Notes under the pieces: model-generated | The model's input: the letters and a program-made list of their open reading frames with translations, nothing else | Databases searched by the model: none | Told to the model about the DNA's origin: nothing | Shown: one piece after another, positions 1 to 6,946 of the stretch | How positions within the stretch are numbered: the first letter of the stretch is position 1 | Layout of the letters: each line of letters starts with the position of its first letter | Made by a program: the position numbers and the translations under genes | NCBI GenBank assembly: GCA_964551295.1 | Contig: CAZKDJ010000132.1 | Span: 1-11,762, forward strand | Source: JAFGED01 sp964551295 | GTDB lineage: Bacteria; Chloroflexota; Anaerolineae; B4-G1 | DNA length: 11,762 nt | Reading direction: 5' to 3'

Positions 1-211
1 TCATCACCTCGACGAACGAGGGGACGCAGACGATGTCGATCCCATCCAATTCCAGGTAGCCGCGGGCGATGATTACCGCCTTTGTGGCTTGGTTGACTGC
101 CCCGGCGCCGATGGCTTGTACGTCAACGTGTCCCTGCTCACGCATGACGCCTGCGATGGCGCCTGCCACTGCTGTCGAGCGAGATGTGGCCGCGACCCTG
201 ATGATGTCCAT
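1..211 (-). CDS. spoVS: SpoVS-like protein, 5' part (runs off the left edge)
   Basis: Read on the minus strand from ATG at 211, this encodes at least 70 residues beginning MDIIRVAATSRSTAVAGAIA, followed by GVMREQG, VDVQAIGAGAVNQATKAV, IIARGYLE and IDIVCVPSFVEV. This is the pattern of the small stage V sporulation protein S family (usually about 85-90 residues): conserved SxxxxVAGAIAGV near the N terminus, then IGAGAVNQA-KA-IARG. The family has an Alba-like fold and is thought to bind nucleic acid; it occurs in many non-sporulating bacteria, so sporulation should not be inferred. AGGAGG lies 6 bases before the ATG, which fixes the start. The last 15-20 residues lie outside the window. The gene is transcribed leftward, away from the DGR, and shows no functional link to it. 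Confidence 0.9.
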   Translation of the reverse strand, partial: MDIIRVAATSRSTAVAGAIAGVMREQGHVDVQAIGAGAVNQATKAVIIARGYLELDGIDIVCVPSFVEVM

Positions 212-295
212 TGCATCCCTCCTTGTGCTGCCTTGACCCCTGAAGCCATCAAAACCCGCTGAACACGGGCGCTTTCATCGGTGCAGTTCAATCAC

Positions 296-324
296 ATGAT
301 ACACTCAAAGAGGTCATCATACAA
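296..324 (-). promoter_or_regulatory. Candidate promoter of the SpoVS-like gene
   Basis: On the minus strand there is TTGTAT (324-319), a 17-base spacer, then TATCAT (301-296), preceded by TG one base before the hexamer region. It lies about 85 bases upstream of the SpoVS-like ATG. The match to the sigma-70 consensus is fair, not perfect. Confidence 0.45.
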
Positions 325-460
325 GCACTCTTTTGCCCTGGCGCGTGCGTGACGGAGGGATCGAGGCTGCTGCTCGGCTGATCGGTGAGGACGGCCAAGT
401 CGCAGTCGGCCTGAAAGCGGGCGATGCGTCTAGGCTTCAGCTTCGATCCAAATGGGGAGT

Positions 461-508
461 AGAAAAGCGCCGGGGAGTGGTAACGTTGGGGCTGTGAAGC
501 CCCGGCGC
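461..508 (-). terminator. Probable intrinsic terminator, minus strand
   Basis: Read on the minus strand, GCGCCGGGG (508-500) pairs perfectly with CCCCGGCGC (475-467), a 9-bp GC stem, followed immediately by TTTTCT. The 24-base loop can form an alternative hairpin with GGGGCT/AGCCCC (488-493 with 498-503), which shares bases with the main stem and so is mutually exclusive with it. It would end transcripts coming from the AIM24-like gene or from the -10 box near 555. Confidence 0.55.
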
Positions 509-554
509 GTGGGGGTGGGATTAGCTCGATGATTTCTCAATGCCACCCGGGCCG

Positions 555-583
555 ATTATACCAGGGAAGGCGAGGAAAGGAAT
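555..583 (-). promoter_or_regulatory. Possible extended -10 promoter, minus strand
   Basis: The minus strand reads TGGTATAAT (563-555), a perfect TATAAT with a TGn extension. No good -35 box lies at 16-18 bases; TTCCTT/ATTCCT near 577-583 is the best available. Transcription from here would reach the terminator at 508-461 after roughly 85 bases without meeting a gene. Confidence 0.35.
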
Positions 584-605
584 GGGAAATTTGTACTAGC
601 CATAC

Positions 606-1289
606 CTAACTGCTTTTCTTCGGCATATAGCGCGCAAGTTTGGCGGCTAGATTGGAAAGGGGCAGGCTTTGCAGCCAGATCTTGCCCGGGCCTTTCAGCC
701 TGGCCAGGAACAAGCCCTCACCGGAGAAAAAGATGTTCTTCAATCCCTTGACGCGGGAGATATCGTAGGTTACGCTCGGCTCGAACATGGCAATGTGTCC
801 CGGGTCAACCTGCATGACTGCATCGGCCTGCAACTCATACTCGCGGACTTCGCCGGGAATCTCGAGGAAGGCGGTTCCCGGACCGGTGATTTTCTGCAGA
901 ATGAAGCCCTCGCCGCCGAATAAACCAGCGCCCAATTTCTTGCGAAAGTGCATCTCCAGCTTGACAGAGTCCTCGGCGCACATAAAGGCGTCCTTTTGGC
1001 AAATCAAGGTCTGTCCTGAGGCCAATTGCATATCGAGGACCTTGCCTGGAATCTCCGGGGTAAAAGTGACCAGACCCGTGGGGCCATTGCAGGTGTAAGT
1101 GGTCATGAACAAAGACTCGCCGGAAAGCGCGCGCCCCAAACCGGCCATCACTCCCCCCCTGGTGCAGGTGTCCATAGCGATACCGCCTTGCATCCAGGCC
1201 ATCCCGCCAGATTCAGTATAAACCGATTCGCCCTGCTGTAGATGAGTATCCAGGGTTTGCATTACAGTTCCAAGTATTTTGTATTCCAT
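606..1289 (-). CDS. AIM24 / TIGR00266-family protein (DUF124)
   Basis: A 227-residue protein beginning MEYKILGTVMQTLDTHLQQG. It is rich in beta-strand and glycine turns, with repeated patterns typical of the AIM24 (mitochondrial biogenesis) / TIGR00266 family: GESVYTESGGMAWM, then GLGRALSGESLFMTTYT, PGKVLDMQL, GAGLFGGEGFILQKITGPGTAFLE and ...NIFFSGEGLFLARLKGPGKIWLQSLP. About 220-260 residues is usual for bacterial members. The family adopts a double beta-barrel-like (trimeric) fold; its biochemical role in bacteria is not settled. I chose ATG at 1289 over the upstream ATG at 1355 because AAAGGAGG sits 8 bases before it and because a strong promoter (1327-1355) overlaps the longer version. It is transcribed away from target 1, with no evident link to the retroelement. 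Confidence 0.85.
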   Translation of the reverse strand: MEYKILGTVMQTLDTHLQQGESVYTESGGMAWMQGGIAMDTCTRGGVMAGLGRALSGESLFMTTYTCNGPTGLVTFTPEIPGKVLDMQLASGQTLICQKDAFMCAEDSVKLEMHFRKKLGAGLFGGEGFILQKITGPGTAFLEIPGEVREYELQADAVMQVDPGHIAMFEPSVTYDISRVKGLKNIFFSGEGLFLARLKGPGKIWLQSLPLSNLAAKLARYMPKKSS

Positions 1290-1326
1290 TTCAAAAGCCT
1301 CCTTTATCGGGTCGTATTGTCTACAA

Positions 1327-1355
1327 AGCATAGCACATCCGGCCTGCGCTGGCAA
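1327..1355 (-). promoter_or_regulatory. Promoter of the AIM24-family gene
   Basis: On the minus strand, TTGCCA (1355-1350), a 17-base spacer and TATGCT (1332-1327) with a TG extension (TGCTATGCT). This is a close sigma-70 match, about 40 bases upstream of the ATG at 1289. It faces away from the target 1 promoter at 1395-1423. Confidence 0.65.
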
Positions 1356-1394
1356 GCTGGAAGAGAGTGTTGGTGGGCCGGGAGGAGGCAGGGC

Positions 1395-1423
1395 TTGCGC
1401 AAAGTACGGGGCGACTATACAAT
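1395..1423 (+). promoter_or_regulatory. Promoter of DGR target 1, shared in design with target 2
   Basis: TTGCGC (1395-1400), 17-base spacer, TACAAT (1418-1423). The same boxes with the same spacing precede target 2 (7303-7331), and the surrounding bases also match: GCTTGCGCAAAG over the -35 and TATACAATGGC over the -10. The -35 sits inside the palindrome TTGCGCAA, which could be an operator half. The 5' untranslated region would be about 105 bases. Confidence 0.6.
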
Positions 1424-1429
1424 GGCTCT

Positions 1430-1462
1430 GTCACCATCGGTGGTGACGGAACCGTGTTTTTT
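1430..1462 (+). promoter_or_regulatory. 5'-leader hairpin and T-run of target 1
   Basis: GTCACCA (1430-1436), loop TCGG, TGGTGAC (1441-1447) form a perfect 7-bp hairpin right at the expected transcription start. A run of six T follows at 1457-1462. A 3-bp continuation across an internal loop (23-25 with 52-54 of the 1400s) would place the T-run two bases after the stem. It could be a transcript-protecting 5' hairpin or a weak attenuator; I cannot decide between them. Confidence 0.35.
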
Positions 1463-1535
1463 GCAATCCGAGGTTGCTGTTACCAGCCGAAAAGTGTACC
1501 GCCTTACCGGTCAACAACGAAAGGGGTAAAAGACG

Positions 1536-4500
1536 ATGGAGCTGATCGTACTGCTGGGTGTGGCCCTGGCCAACGGGCTGGTCCAGGTGGGGAGCAAGCT
1601 GGTGGAAAAGGGCGTGGTGGAGCCGGCCCTGGAACCTGCGACAGAGCGGCTGAAAAAGTGGCTCCAGCGCGGCTACAAGCGCGCCGAGAAGGACAAGGGC
1701 CTGCTGGGTGCCGTGAGGGATGCGTTGAAAGAGGCCGGCGCGCCGGCCGAGGATGATGATGCATTCGAACGTTGGTTCAAGGGGTTGGCCCTGTACCACC
1801 TGACCGATGAGCGCAACGATGGGCTGCGCCGCCAGGTGGCCCGCGCCCTGTTGGCCTTCACCGATCCTAAAGCTGACCCGCCTGAAGATTTGCTGATCGC
1901 TTTGCGCTGGCCTCGCGAGCGGAAACAGGAGCTGACGACCCTGCTGGGCGCGATTCGCGCCAGGCTGTCCGCCCTGGAGGATTGGTCCGCGCCCGTCGCC
2001 TACGCCGACCGGGCGGCCCAACTGGGTCTGCTGCGCGACGCGCTCGACCGGCTCTCCCAACTGGACAACCTGGTGATCCACACGCCCGCCGGGGAGGCGC
2101 TGCGGGTGGCCGTGGTCGACGCCGGGCTGACCGAGGAGCAGGCCGCCGCCATCGAGGCCCGCTATCGTGAGGACCTGGTCAAGGAGTTGGAGTGGCACGA
2201 CTTTCGAGGCATCGTGCAGGTCAAGCGCGATACCCGCGTGCCCCTGGCCGACATCTACCTTGAACTGGGCCTGCTGGGCTCACAGGACGAAGAGGAGCGT
2301 CGCCTTGTTCAGGAGCAACTGCTAGAGATGCGGGAAAAAGAGCGGTTGGAGAAAGAAGAGCGCCGCCTCCAAGAGCGGGTGAGCGACGCCCTGGCCCGTG
2401 CCTCTCAGTTGGTGATCCTCGGCGGACCGGGCGCGGGCAAGACGATCTCGCTGCGTTTCATTGCCCTGATGCTGGCCCACGGCTACGGCGCGGCGCGGCT
2501 GGGGCTGGACACGCCGTACATCCCCCTGATGGTGCGCCTGGCCGACTATGCCAGGGCGTTGGAGGAAGATCCGGACGTTTCACTGTGCAACTACCTGCTG
2601 GCATACATCGGTAAGGCCTACGAAGGCCACCCGCGCTTGAGCGACTTTTTGCGGCTGGCGCTGGAAAAGGGAGCGTGCCTGGTGCTCCTGGATGGGCTAG
2701 ACGAAGTGGGGGACGATCCTGTGCAGGGACGCGCGCTGCGCACGCGGGTGGTGGCCCAGGTGCAGCGGTTCGCCGACCGTTGGTGCGACGACTGCCGCCC
2801 CAACCGGGTGGTGGTGACCAGTCGTATCGAGGGCTACCACGACGAGCCGGTGCGGGACTTTGGCCACGTGCAGTTGAGCCCCCTGCGCCCGCCTGACGAG
2901 ATCGAGGACTTCCTGCTGCGCTGGTACACGGCCCACGAACGGGCCCACGGCGCAGATGAGGCCCTGGCCGGTCAGCGGGCACAGGAACGTGTGGACGAGC
3001 TGCTGCCCCAGGTGTTGGAGTGGCCCAGCGTGCGACGGCTGGCTACCAATCCGCTGCTGCTGACTATCCTGGCCCTGATCCACGAGAACGTGGGGCGGCT
3101 GCCCAACCGCCGGATCAAGCTATACCAGATCTGCGCCCAGACGTTGATCGAGTCGTGGCGGCAAGCGCAGACGGGGATGCCCAGCACGCTACTGGCTGAA
3201 CTGGGAGAGGAAACCCTTATTCGCGTGATGGCGCCCTTGGCTTACTGGCTTCACGAGGAGCAACCCGGTGGCACCGCTTCTTACGACGACTGGCGAGCAC
3301 GACTCACAGACATCTTGCAGCAGGAGGGATTCGAGGAAGAGGCGCGGGAAGTCGCCGGGCGCTTTTTGCACCATGCCCGCCAGGAGGCGGGTCTGCTGGC
3401 CGAACGCGGTCTGGGGCAGTTCGGTTTCTTCCACCTGACCTTTGAGGAATACCTGGCGGCGCGCGAGATGGCCCGCCAGCGCACGGAGGAGCGACGGGAG
3501 CTGCTGCGCGCCCACTGGGAGGACGCGCGCTGGCACGAGGTGATCCTGCTGGCGGCGGGGCAGTTGGGCATCGTGGAGGCGCGGCGGGACGACGCGAGCG
3601 AGTTCGTCGAGAACCTGCTCAAGATGGAGCCGCAGGACCCGGCGAACGCCGGCCGCCAGACGGTGCTGGCCGGGCGGGCGCTGGCCGACATCGGCCCGCG
3701 CAGCGTGGCCAACCAGACCCGGCGCTGGGTGCTGCGCGCGCTGCAGGAGACAATGCAGGGCTGCGACGCCGAGACAGGCCACCCCCACGACCCGCCCCGG
3801 CTCCCGGTGCGCACCCGCTACGACGCCGGAGAGGTGCTGGACGAATTGGGCTGGCTGCCGGAGGACCGGAACGCCTGGGTACGCTGCACCGGATGCACCG
3901 AAGGGGGCGGCGACCTGCTGACGATGCGCTACCCGGTGACCAATGCCCAGTATGAGCGCTTTATGCTAGCCGGGGGATACGAGAACTCGGACTGGTGGAG
4001 CGAGGAGGGTTGGCAGTGGCGGGTGGAGACATACCCTGGCTATCGAGGTGAAAGGCCTGTAGAGCATCCAGAGTATTGGCAAGCTTCTCGCTTCGGGCAA
4101 GAGCGGCACGGCTACCCGGTGGTGGGCGTCTCCTGGCACGAGGCGCGGGCCTACTGCTGCTGGCTGACGGACGTGCTGCGCCGGACGCGGGAGGGAGATG
4201 TCGAACTGCCGGAAGAAAACCAGAGGTTGGTAGCTGGTCTGCTGGCGGCGGGAGTGGTCGAGGTGCGGCTGCCTGTGGAAGAGGAGTGGCTGGCGATGGC
4301 CGGTGGGCCGGGTGATGGGAATCGCTATCCCTGGGACGCGCCGGAAGGCCCGACGACGGCGGACAATGAGGCCATTTTGGCGCGGGCCAACACGGGGGAG
4401 GCCGGACTGGAGGGCACCTCGCCGGTGGGGATGTACCCGCTTGGGGAGAGCGTGCCTTTCGGGTTGATGGACTTGGCGGGGAACGTGTGGGAGTGGACGG

Positions 4501-4664
4501 CATCTGAGCACGAGGATTACCGTGGTTCGCGCGTGTTGCGCGGGGGCTCGTGGCACGGCCATCGAGTGCGCGCCCGCTGCACGGGCCGGGGCTGGGACTA
4601 CACCGACTTCTCTCTCGACAACATAGGTTTTCGGTGCGTCTCCCCCGTCCGTTCTGATTTCTGA
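1536..4664 (+). CDS. DGR target 1: soluble NACHT NTPase with C-terminal FGE/C-type-lectin domain
   Basis: 1042 residues; ATG preceded by GAAAGGGG at a suitable distance. Residues 1-285 are mostly helical and not recognised, with a highly charged coiled-coil-like stretch at about 250-285. NACHT domain: Walker A GGPGAGKT (296-303), Walker B CLVLLDGLDEVGD (381-393), VVVTSR (425-430), NPLLLTILAL (505-514) and HLTFEEYLAARE (633-644). An FGE-sulfatase (SUMF1-like, C-type-lectin fold) domain occupies about 781-1036: VTNAQYERFM, PVVGVSWHEARAYC, VRLPVEEEW, AGNVWEWT, LRGGSW, NIGFRCV. The usual opening strand (WVxVPxGxFxMG) is missing. Residues 999-1036 are VR1, and the variable positions fall at 1007-1029. 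No signal peptide or convincing membrane segment, so it is probably cytosolic. By family knowledge, NACHT proteins are ATP-driven oligomerising switches; the diversified lectin fold would be the ligand sensor (inference). No effector domain is recognised. Confidence 0.92.
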   Translation: MELIVLLGVALANGLVQVGSKLVEKGVVEPALEPATERLKKWLQRGYKRAEKDKGLLGAVRDALKEAGAPAEDDDAFERWFKGLALYHLTDERNDGLRRQVARALLAFTDPKADPPEDLLIALRWPRERKQELTTLLGAIRARLSALEDWSAPVAYADRAAQLGLLRDALDRLSQLDNLVIHTPAGEALRVAVVDAGLTEEQAAAIEARYREDLVKELEWHDFRGIVQVKRDTRVPLADIYLELGLLGSQDEEERRLVQEQLLEMREKERLEKEERRLQERVSDALARASQLVILGGPGAGKTISLRFIALMLAHGYGAARLGLDTPYIPLMVRLADYARALEEDPDVSLCNYLLAYIGKAYEGHPRLSDFLRLALEKGACLVLLDGLDEVGDDPVQGRALRTRVVAQVQRFADRWCDDCRPNRVVVTSRIEGYHDEPVRDFGHVQLSPLRPPDEIEDFLLRWYTAHERAHGADEALAGQRAQERVDELLPQVLEWPSVRRLATNPLLLTILALIHENVGRLPNRRIKLYQICAQTLIESWRQAQTGMPSTLLAELGEETLIRVMAPLAYWLHEEQPGGTASYDDWRARLTDILQQEGFEEEAREVAGRFLHHARQEAGLLAERGLGQFGFFHLTFEEYLAAREMARQRTEERRELLRAHWEDARWHEVILLAAGQLGIVEARRDDASEFVENLLKMEPQDPANAGRQTVLAGRALADIGPRSVANQTRRWVLRALQETMQGCDAETGHPHDPPRLPVRTRYDAGEVLDELGWLPEDRNAWVRCTGCTEGGGDLLTMRYPVTNAQYERFMLAGGYENSDWWSEEGWQWRVETYPGYRGERPVEHPEYWQASRFGQERHGYPVVGVSWHEARAYCCWLTDVLRRTREGDVELPEENQRLVAGLLAAGVVEVRLPVEEEWLAMAGGPGDGNRYPWDAPEGPTTADNEAILARANTGEAGLEGTSPVGMYPLGESVPFGLMDLAGNVWEWTASEHEDYRGSRVLRGGSWHGHRVRARCTGRGWDYTDFSLDNIGFRCVSPVRSDF
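4530..4644 (+). repeat. VR1: variable repeat of the DGR (in target 1)
   Basis: Aligned without gaps to the TR (7009-7123, offset 2479). It differs at 18 positions, all of them A in the TR: changes to G, C and T all occur. All 84 non-A positions are identical. In protein terms the Asn-rich TR segment becomes HGH-R-V-R-ARC-T-G-R-G-W-D-Y-TDF-S-L-D-N. The first 22 bases and last 23 bases are invariant. It ends about 20 bases before the stop codon. Confidence 0.96.
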
Positions 4665-4694
4665 CATGCTGATTGCTGGATTCTGATCTTGAGG

Positions 4695-4749
4695 GGGGTC
4701 TGGGGGGAAGCTTCCCCCCAGAGGTGTAATCCGCGCGCAGCGCGGTCGC
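4695..4749 (+). repeat. Double-hairpin element downstream of VR1
   Basis: First hairpin 4700-4721: CTGGGGGGA, loop AGCT, TCCCCCCAG (in fact a perfect 22-base palindrome). Second hairpin 4731-4745: CCGCGC, loop GCA, GCGCGG. The same arrangement follows VR2 (10633-10678) and is absent after the TR. The second stem differs between loci by paired changes that preserve pairing. Known DGRs need a GC-rich hairpin just 3' of the VR for target recognition, so that is the likely role. No T-run follows, which argues against a plain terminator. A dispersed genomic repeat is the alternative. Confidence 0.7.
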
Positions 4750-4772
4750 GGGCCACGGTTTCTGCACAGCCT

Positions 4773-4855
4773 CGTCATTCTGAGCGGAGCATCGTCACCC
4801 TGAACGAAGTGAAGGGTCTCCGGGTGTGAGATTCCTCACTCCGTTCGGAATGACG
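4773..4855. repeat. Palindromic MITE-like repeat, copy 1
   Basis: The left arm CGTCATTCTGAGCGGAG (4773-4789) pairs over all 17 positions, with two G-U pairs, with the right arm CTCCGTTCGGAATGACG (4839-4855). The middle contains GTCACCCTGAACGAAGTG and GGTCTC. Other copies are at 5264-5346 and 6479-6548. No transposase is encoded. It is the size of a non-autonomous palindromic element. Confidence 0.75.
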
Positions 4856-4912
4856 AAAGGTGTTTGGAATGACGAAAGGTGTTTGGAATGACGAGGGGCG
4901 TTTGAAATGACA
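4847..4912 (+). repeat. Short 19-base tandem repeats at the right end of copy 1
   Basis: The unit GGAATGACGAAAGGTGTTT occurs at 4847-4865 and 4866-4884 exactly, at 4885-4903 with two changes, and as a decayed fourth start (GAAATGAC) at 4904. It amplifies the right arm of the palindromic repeat. Without unique spacers it is not a CRISPR array. Confidence 0.8.
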
Positions 4913-4920
4913 ATTGGGAG

Positions 4921-5220
4921 ATGAAAGTGCAGAACAAAGGTGGATACGTATACATCGTCACAAACAAGTCCAAAACGCTCTACATCGGCGTCACCAACAA
5001 CCTGGAACGCCGTATGTGGGAACACAAGCAAAAGAGCGGCTCCAAGTTCGCTGCCAAGTACAACATCACCCGGCTGGCATACTATGAGACGTTTGACGAT
5101 ATCCGCGATGCGATTGCCAGGGAGAAAGAACTTAAGGGATGGCGGCGTGATAAGAAGGTCGATCTGATCGAGGAGGACAACCCTCTTTGGGAGGATTTGA
5201 GTGAGGATTGGTTTGACTGA
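4921..5220 (+). CDS. Small GIY-YIG nuclease-domain protein
   Basis: 99 residues, essentially a single GIY-YIG domain. YVY (9-11) and YIG (21-23) are the signature strands; R30 in NLERRMWEH and a Glu in IAREKELKGWRR (64-76) match the catalytic Arg and metal-binding Glu. The sequence YIGVTNNLERRMWEHK is typical of the stand-alone 'putative endonuclease' (COG2827-type) group, whose cellular role is unclear. ATG 4921 has GGGAG directly against it; GTG 4927 would have better spacing, so the true start may be two codons in. The gene is bracketed by palindromic repeats: tandem copies end just before it and its stop codon TGA is the first part of a half repeat (5218-5246). It may be cargo or a hitchhiker of these repeats rather than part of the DGR. 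Confidence 0.85.
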   Translation: MKVQNKGGYVYIVTNKSKTLYIGVTNNLERRMWEHKQKSGSKFAAKYNITRLAYYETFDDIRDAIAREKELKGWRRDKKVDLIEEDNPLWEDLSEDWFD

Positions 5221-5246
5221 GATTCCTCACTTTGTTCGGAATGACG
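5218..5246. repeat. Right-half copy of the palindromic repeat
   Basis: GAGATTCCTCAC followed by TTTGTTCGGAATGACG matches the right half of the units at 4773-4855 and 5264-5346. It overlaps the stop codon of the GIY-YIG gene, so the gene's end is built from repeat sequence. Confidence 0.7.
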
Positions 5247-5263
5247 AGGGACGCTCGAAGCGC

Positions 5264-5346
5264 CGTCACTCTGAGCGGAGCATCGTCACCCTGAACGAGG
5301 TGAAAGGTCTCCAGGTGTGAGATTCCTCACTTCGTTCGGAATGACG
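5264..5346. repeat. Palindromic MITE-like repeat, copy 2
   Basis: Left arm CGTCACTCTGAGCGGAG (5264-5280) and right arm CTTCGTTCGGAATGACG (5330-5346), one mismatch and a few G-U pairs. It is the same length (83 bases) as copy 1 and very similar in sequence. Decayed right-arm iterations continue to about 5385, leaving the RT gene only a short leader. Confidence 0.75.
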
Positions 5347-5401
5347 GTGGAGGGTTCGGAATGACAGCGGGGCAGTCGGAGTGACAACGTAACGTGAGAC
5401 T

Positions 5402-6457
5402 TTGAAGACATACAAGCGCCTCTACCCGCAAGTTTGCTCCTGGGAGAACGTGCATCTGGCCTGGCGCAAGGCGCGCAAGGGCAAGTGCGGCAAAGCGCCC
5501 GCCGCGGCCTTCGAGTTCGACCTGGAGAGCAACCTCGTCGAGCTCCAGCGGGAACTGGAGGCGAAAACCTACCGCCCCGGCCCTTACCACTCCTTCTACA
5601 TCCACGACCCCAAGCGTCGCCTGATCTCTGCCGCGCCGTTCCGCGACCGGGTGGTGCACCACGCGTTGTGTAACGTGATCGAGCCGCTGTTCGAGCGGCG
5701 CTTTATCACCGATTCGTACGCCAACCGCGTGGGCAAGGGCACCCACCGGGCGCTGGACCGCTGCCAGCAGTTCGCCCGCCGCTTCCGCTACGTCCTGCAA
5801 TGTGACGTGCGGCAGTTCTTTCCCAGCATCGACCTGGTGATCCTCAGGGCCACCCTGGGGCGCGTCATCGCCGACCGGGACGTGATGTGGCTGGTGGACC
5901 GCATCCTGGAGAGCGGCACAGGCGTGCTCAACGAGGAGTACCGGATGACCTGGTTCTCCGGCGACGATCTACTCGCTGCAACTCGCCCACGGGGCTTGCC
6001 GATAGGAAACTTGACCAGCCAGTTCTGGGCCAACTGCTACCTCGATTCCTTCGACCAGTTCGTCAAGCGAGAGTTGAGGTGTAAGGGCTATCTGCGCTTC
6101 GTAGACGACTTTTTGCTCTTTGCCAACAACAAGCGCACGCTGTGGGCGTGGCGAGAGGCGGTCCTAGCGTACCTAGCGGGCCTGCGGCTGACGATCCACG
6201 AGAGCCGCGCTCACCCGTGCCCAGTCACCGAGGGCATCCCATTTCTGGGATTCGTCGTCTATCCCACTCACCGCCGGCTGAAGCGGCGCAATGCGGTCAA
6301 CTACCGGCGCAGGCTCAAGCGGCTGGTGGCGGGCTGGGTCGCCGGCGAGCACACGCAGGAGGCGGTGGTGGCGTCTCTGCTGGGCTGGATCAACCACGCC
6401 CGCTACGGCGACACGTGGGGGTTGCGTAGAGACGTGCTGGCCCCGATCACTTTTTAG
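5402..6457 (+). CDS. DGR-type reverse transcriptase
   Basis: 351 residues, the usual size for DGR reverse transcriptases, with no maturase or HNH extension. Motifs: N-terminal NVHLAWRKARKGK (16-28), PFRDRVVHHAL (79-89), QCDVRQFFPSID (133-144, catalytic D135), LPIGNLTSQ (199-207), RFVDDFLLF (232-240, catalytic D235/D236), and FLGFVVYPTHRRLKR (281-295). The I-G-x-x-x-S-Q motif is the DGR-clade form. The usual YxDD Tyr is Phe here. It would copy TR RNA into cDNA with adenine-directed errors, acting with Avd. The start is TTG at 5402: an in-frame TAA lies at 5390 and no earlier ATG/GTG exists; the RBS (GTGAG) is weak and close. It sits between two palindromic repeats and upstream of Avd and TR, the usual tight DGR neighbourhood. 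Confidence 0.95.
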   Translation: MKTYKRLYPQVCSWENVHLAWRKARKGKCGKAPAAAFEFDLESNLVELQRELEAKTYRPGPYHSFYIHDPKRRLISAAPFRDRVVHHALCNVIEPLFERRFITDSYANRVGKGTHRALDRCQQFARRFRYVLQCDVRQFFPSIDLVILRATLGRVIADRDVMWLVDRILESGTGVLNEEYRMTWFSGDDLLAATRPRGLPIGNLTSQFWANCYLDSFDQFVKRELRCKGYLRFVDDFLLFANNKRTLWAWREAVLAYLAGLRLTIHESRAHPCPVTEGIPFLGFVVYPTHRRLKRRNAVNYRRRLKRLVAGWVAGEHTQEAVVASLLGWINHARYGDTWGLRRDVLAPITF

Positions 6458-6478
6458 GCAGCGGCACATAACTTGCTA

Positions 6479-6548
6479 CGTCACCCTGAGCGGAGCGAAG
6501 GGTCTCGCCGTTGCGTGCAGGAGATTCCTCGCTCTGCTCGGAATGACG
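6479..6548. repeat. Palindromic MITE-like repeat, copy 3 (between RT and avd)
   Basis: Left arm CGTCACCCTGAGCGGAG (6479-6495), right arm CTCTGCTCGGAATGACG (6532-6548). It is shorter (70 bases), lacking the inner GTCACCCTGAAC segment of copies 1 and 2. It fills most of the 140-base gap between RT and Avd. Confidence 0.7.
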
Positions 6549-6597
6549 GGATGAGTTCGGAGTGACGAAGGAAGGGCTATTTTCGAGGGAGGCACCG

Positions 6598-6945
6598 ATG
6601 AAACAATCACCGATTTTCACACGTACCTACGACCTGCTGCTGTGGCTGATCCCTCACACGACCAAGTTCCCCCGGGAGCAGCGCTTCGTCCTGGGCAAGG
6701 CGGTGCAGGAGACGGCGCTGCGCTTCCAGGAGGCGCTGATCGAGGCGGCACTGGTCAAAGGTCGGCAGGAGCAGCAGGCATTGGCCCGCGCCGACGTGGA
6801 CCTGGCCAAGCTGCGCTTCCACCTGCGGTTGTGCCAGGATTTAGAGCTGATCACCCTGCGCCAGTACCGCCACGTGGCGGAGATGATATCGGAGGTGGGG
6901 CGGCTGCTGGGCGGTTGGCGTAAGAAGGTATCTGGTATGGCGTAA
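6598..6945 (+). CDS. avd: DGR accessory variability determinant (four-helix bundle)
   Basis: 115 residues, the typical size. The sequence MKQSPIFTRTYDLLLWLIPH, then TKFPREQRFVLG, ALRFQEALIEAA, LAKLRFHLRLCQDLELI, LRQYRHVAEMISEVGRLLGGWRK is the classic Avd / 'four helix bundle protein' pattern: four amphipathic helices rich in basic residues. In the Bordetella phage DGR, Avd forms a pentamer that binds the RT and the TR RNA and is required for mutagenic cDNA synthesis. I chose ATG 6598 because GAGGGAGG lies a few bases before it and the family starts at this point; a longer form would begin inside repeat-derived sequence. It lies downstream of the RT and 63 bases before the TR, so one transcript could carry RT, avd and TR. 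Confidence 0.93.
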   Translation: MKQSPIFTRTYDLLLWLIPHTTKFPREQRFVLGKAVQETALRFQEALIEAALVKGRQEQQALARADVDLAKLRFHLRLCQDLELITLRQYRHVAEMISEVGRLLGGWRKKVSGMA

Positions 6946-6946
6946 C

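Larger units (their letters stand above)
325..605. other. Intergenic region between two leftward genes
   Basis: I see no convincing protein-coding frame here. What it holds is a terminator-like stem on the minus strand (461-508) and an extended -10 box on the minus strand (555-563). Both are described separately. Confidence 0.5.

Noticed and set aside
73..291. Minus-strand open frame overlapping the left-end gene
   Set aside because: The alternative frame beginning at 211 gives a clear SpoVS-like protein with a good RBS; the other frame shows no family resemblance.
1290..1355. Longer AIM24 start at ATG 1355
   Set aside because: It would overlap the -35/-10 boxes; AAAGGAGG sits correctly before ATG 1289, and family homology begins there.
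3876..4643. Formylglycine-generating (sulfatase-activating) enzyme activity of the C-terminal domains
   Set aside because: The region that carries the catalytic Cys pair in true FGE is the DGR-variable stretch here; the fold is best read as a binding scaffold.
4700..4721. Simple intrinsic terminator of target 1
   Set aside because: No T-run follows the palindrome; the same double structure is tied to both VRs, favouring a DGR recognition element, though some termination role is not excluded.
3961..4778. Long minus-strand open frames opposite the target 1 lectin domain (and similarly 1431-2198)
   Set aside because: Arg/Pro/Ala-rich translations without domains, opposite strongly supported coding sequence; typical GC-rich shadow frames.
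4847..4912. CRISPR-like tandem repeats
   Set aside because: 19-base units are contiguous with no unique spacers and derive from the arm of the palindromic repeat.
5402..6457. Group II intron or retron reverse transcriptase
   Set aside because: No maturase/HNH region or intron RNA boundaries, and no retron msr/msd; the RT is beside Avd and a TR with two VRs, and has the IGxxxSQ motif.
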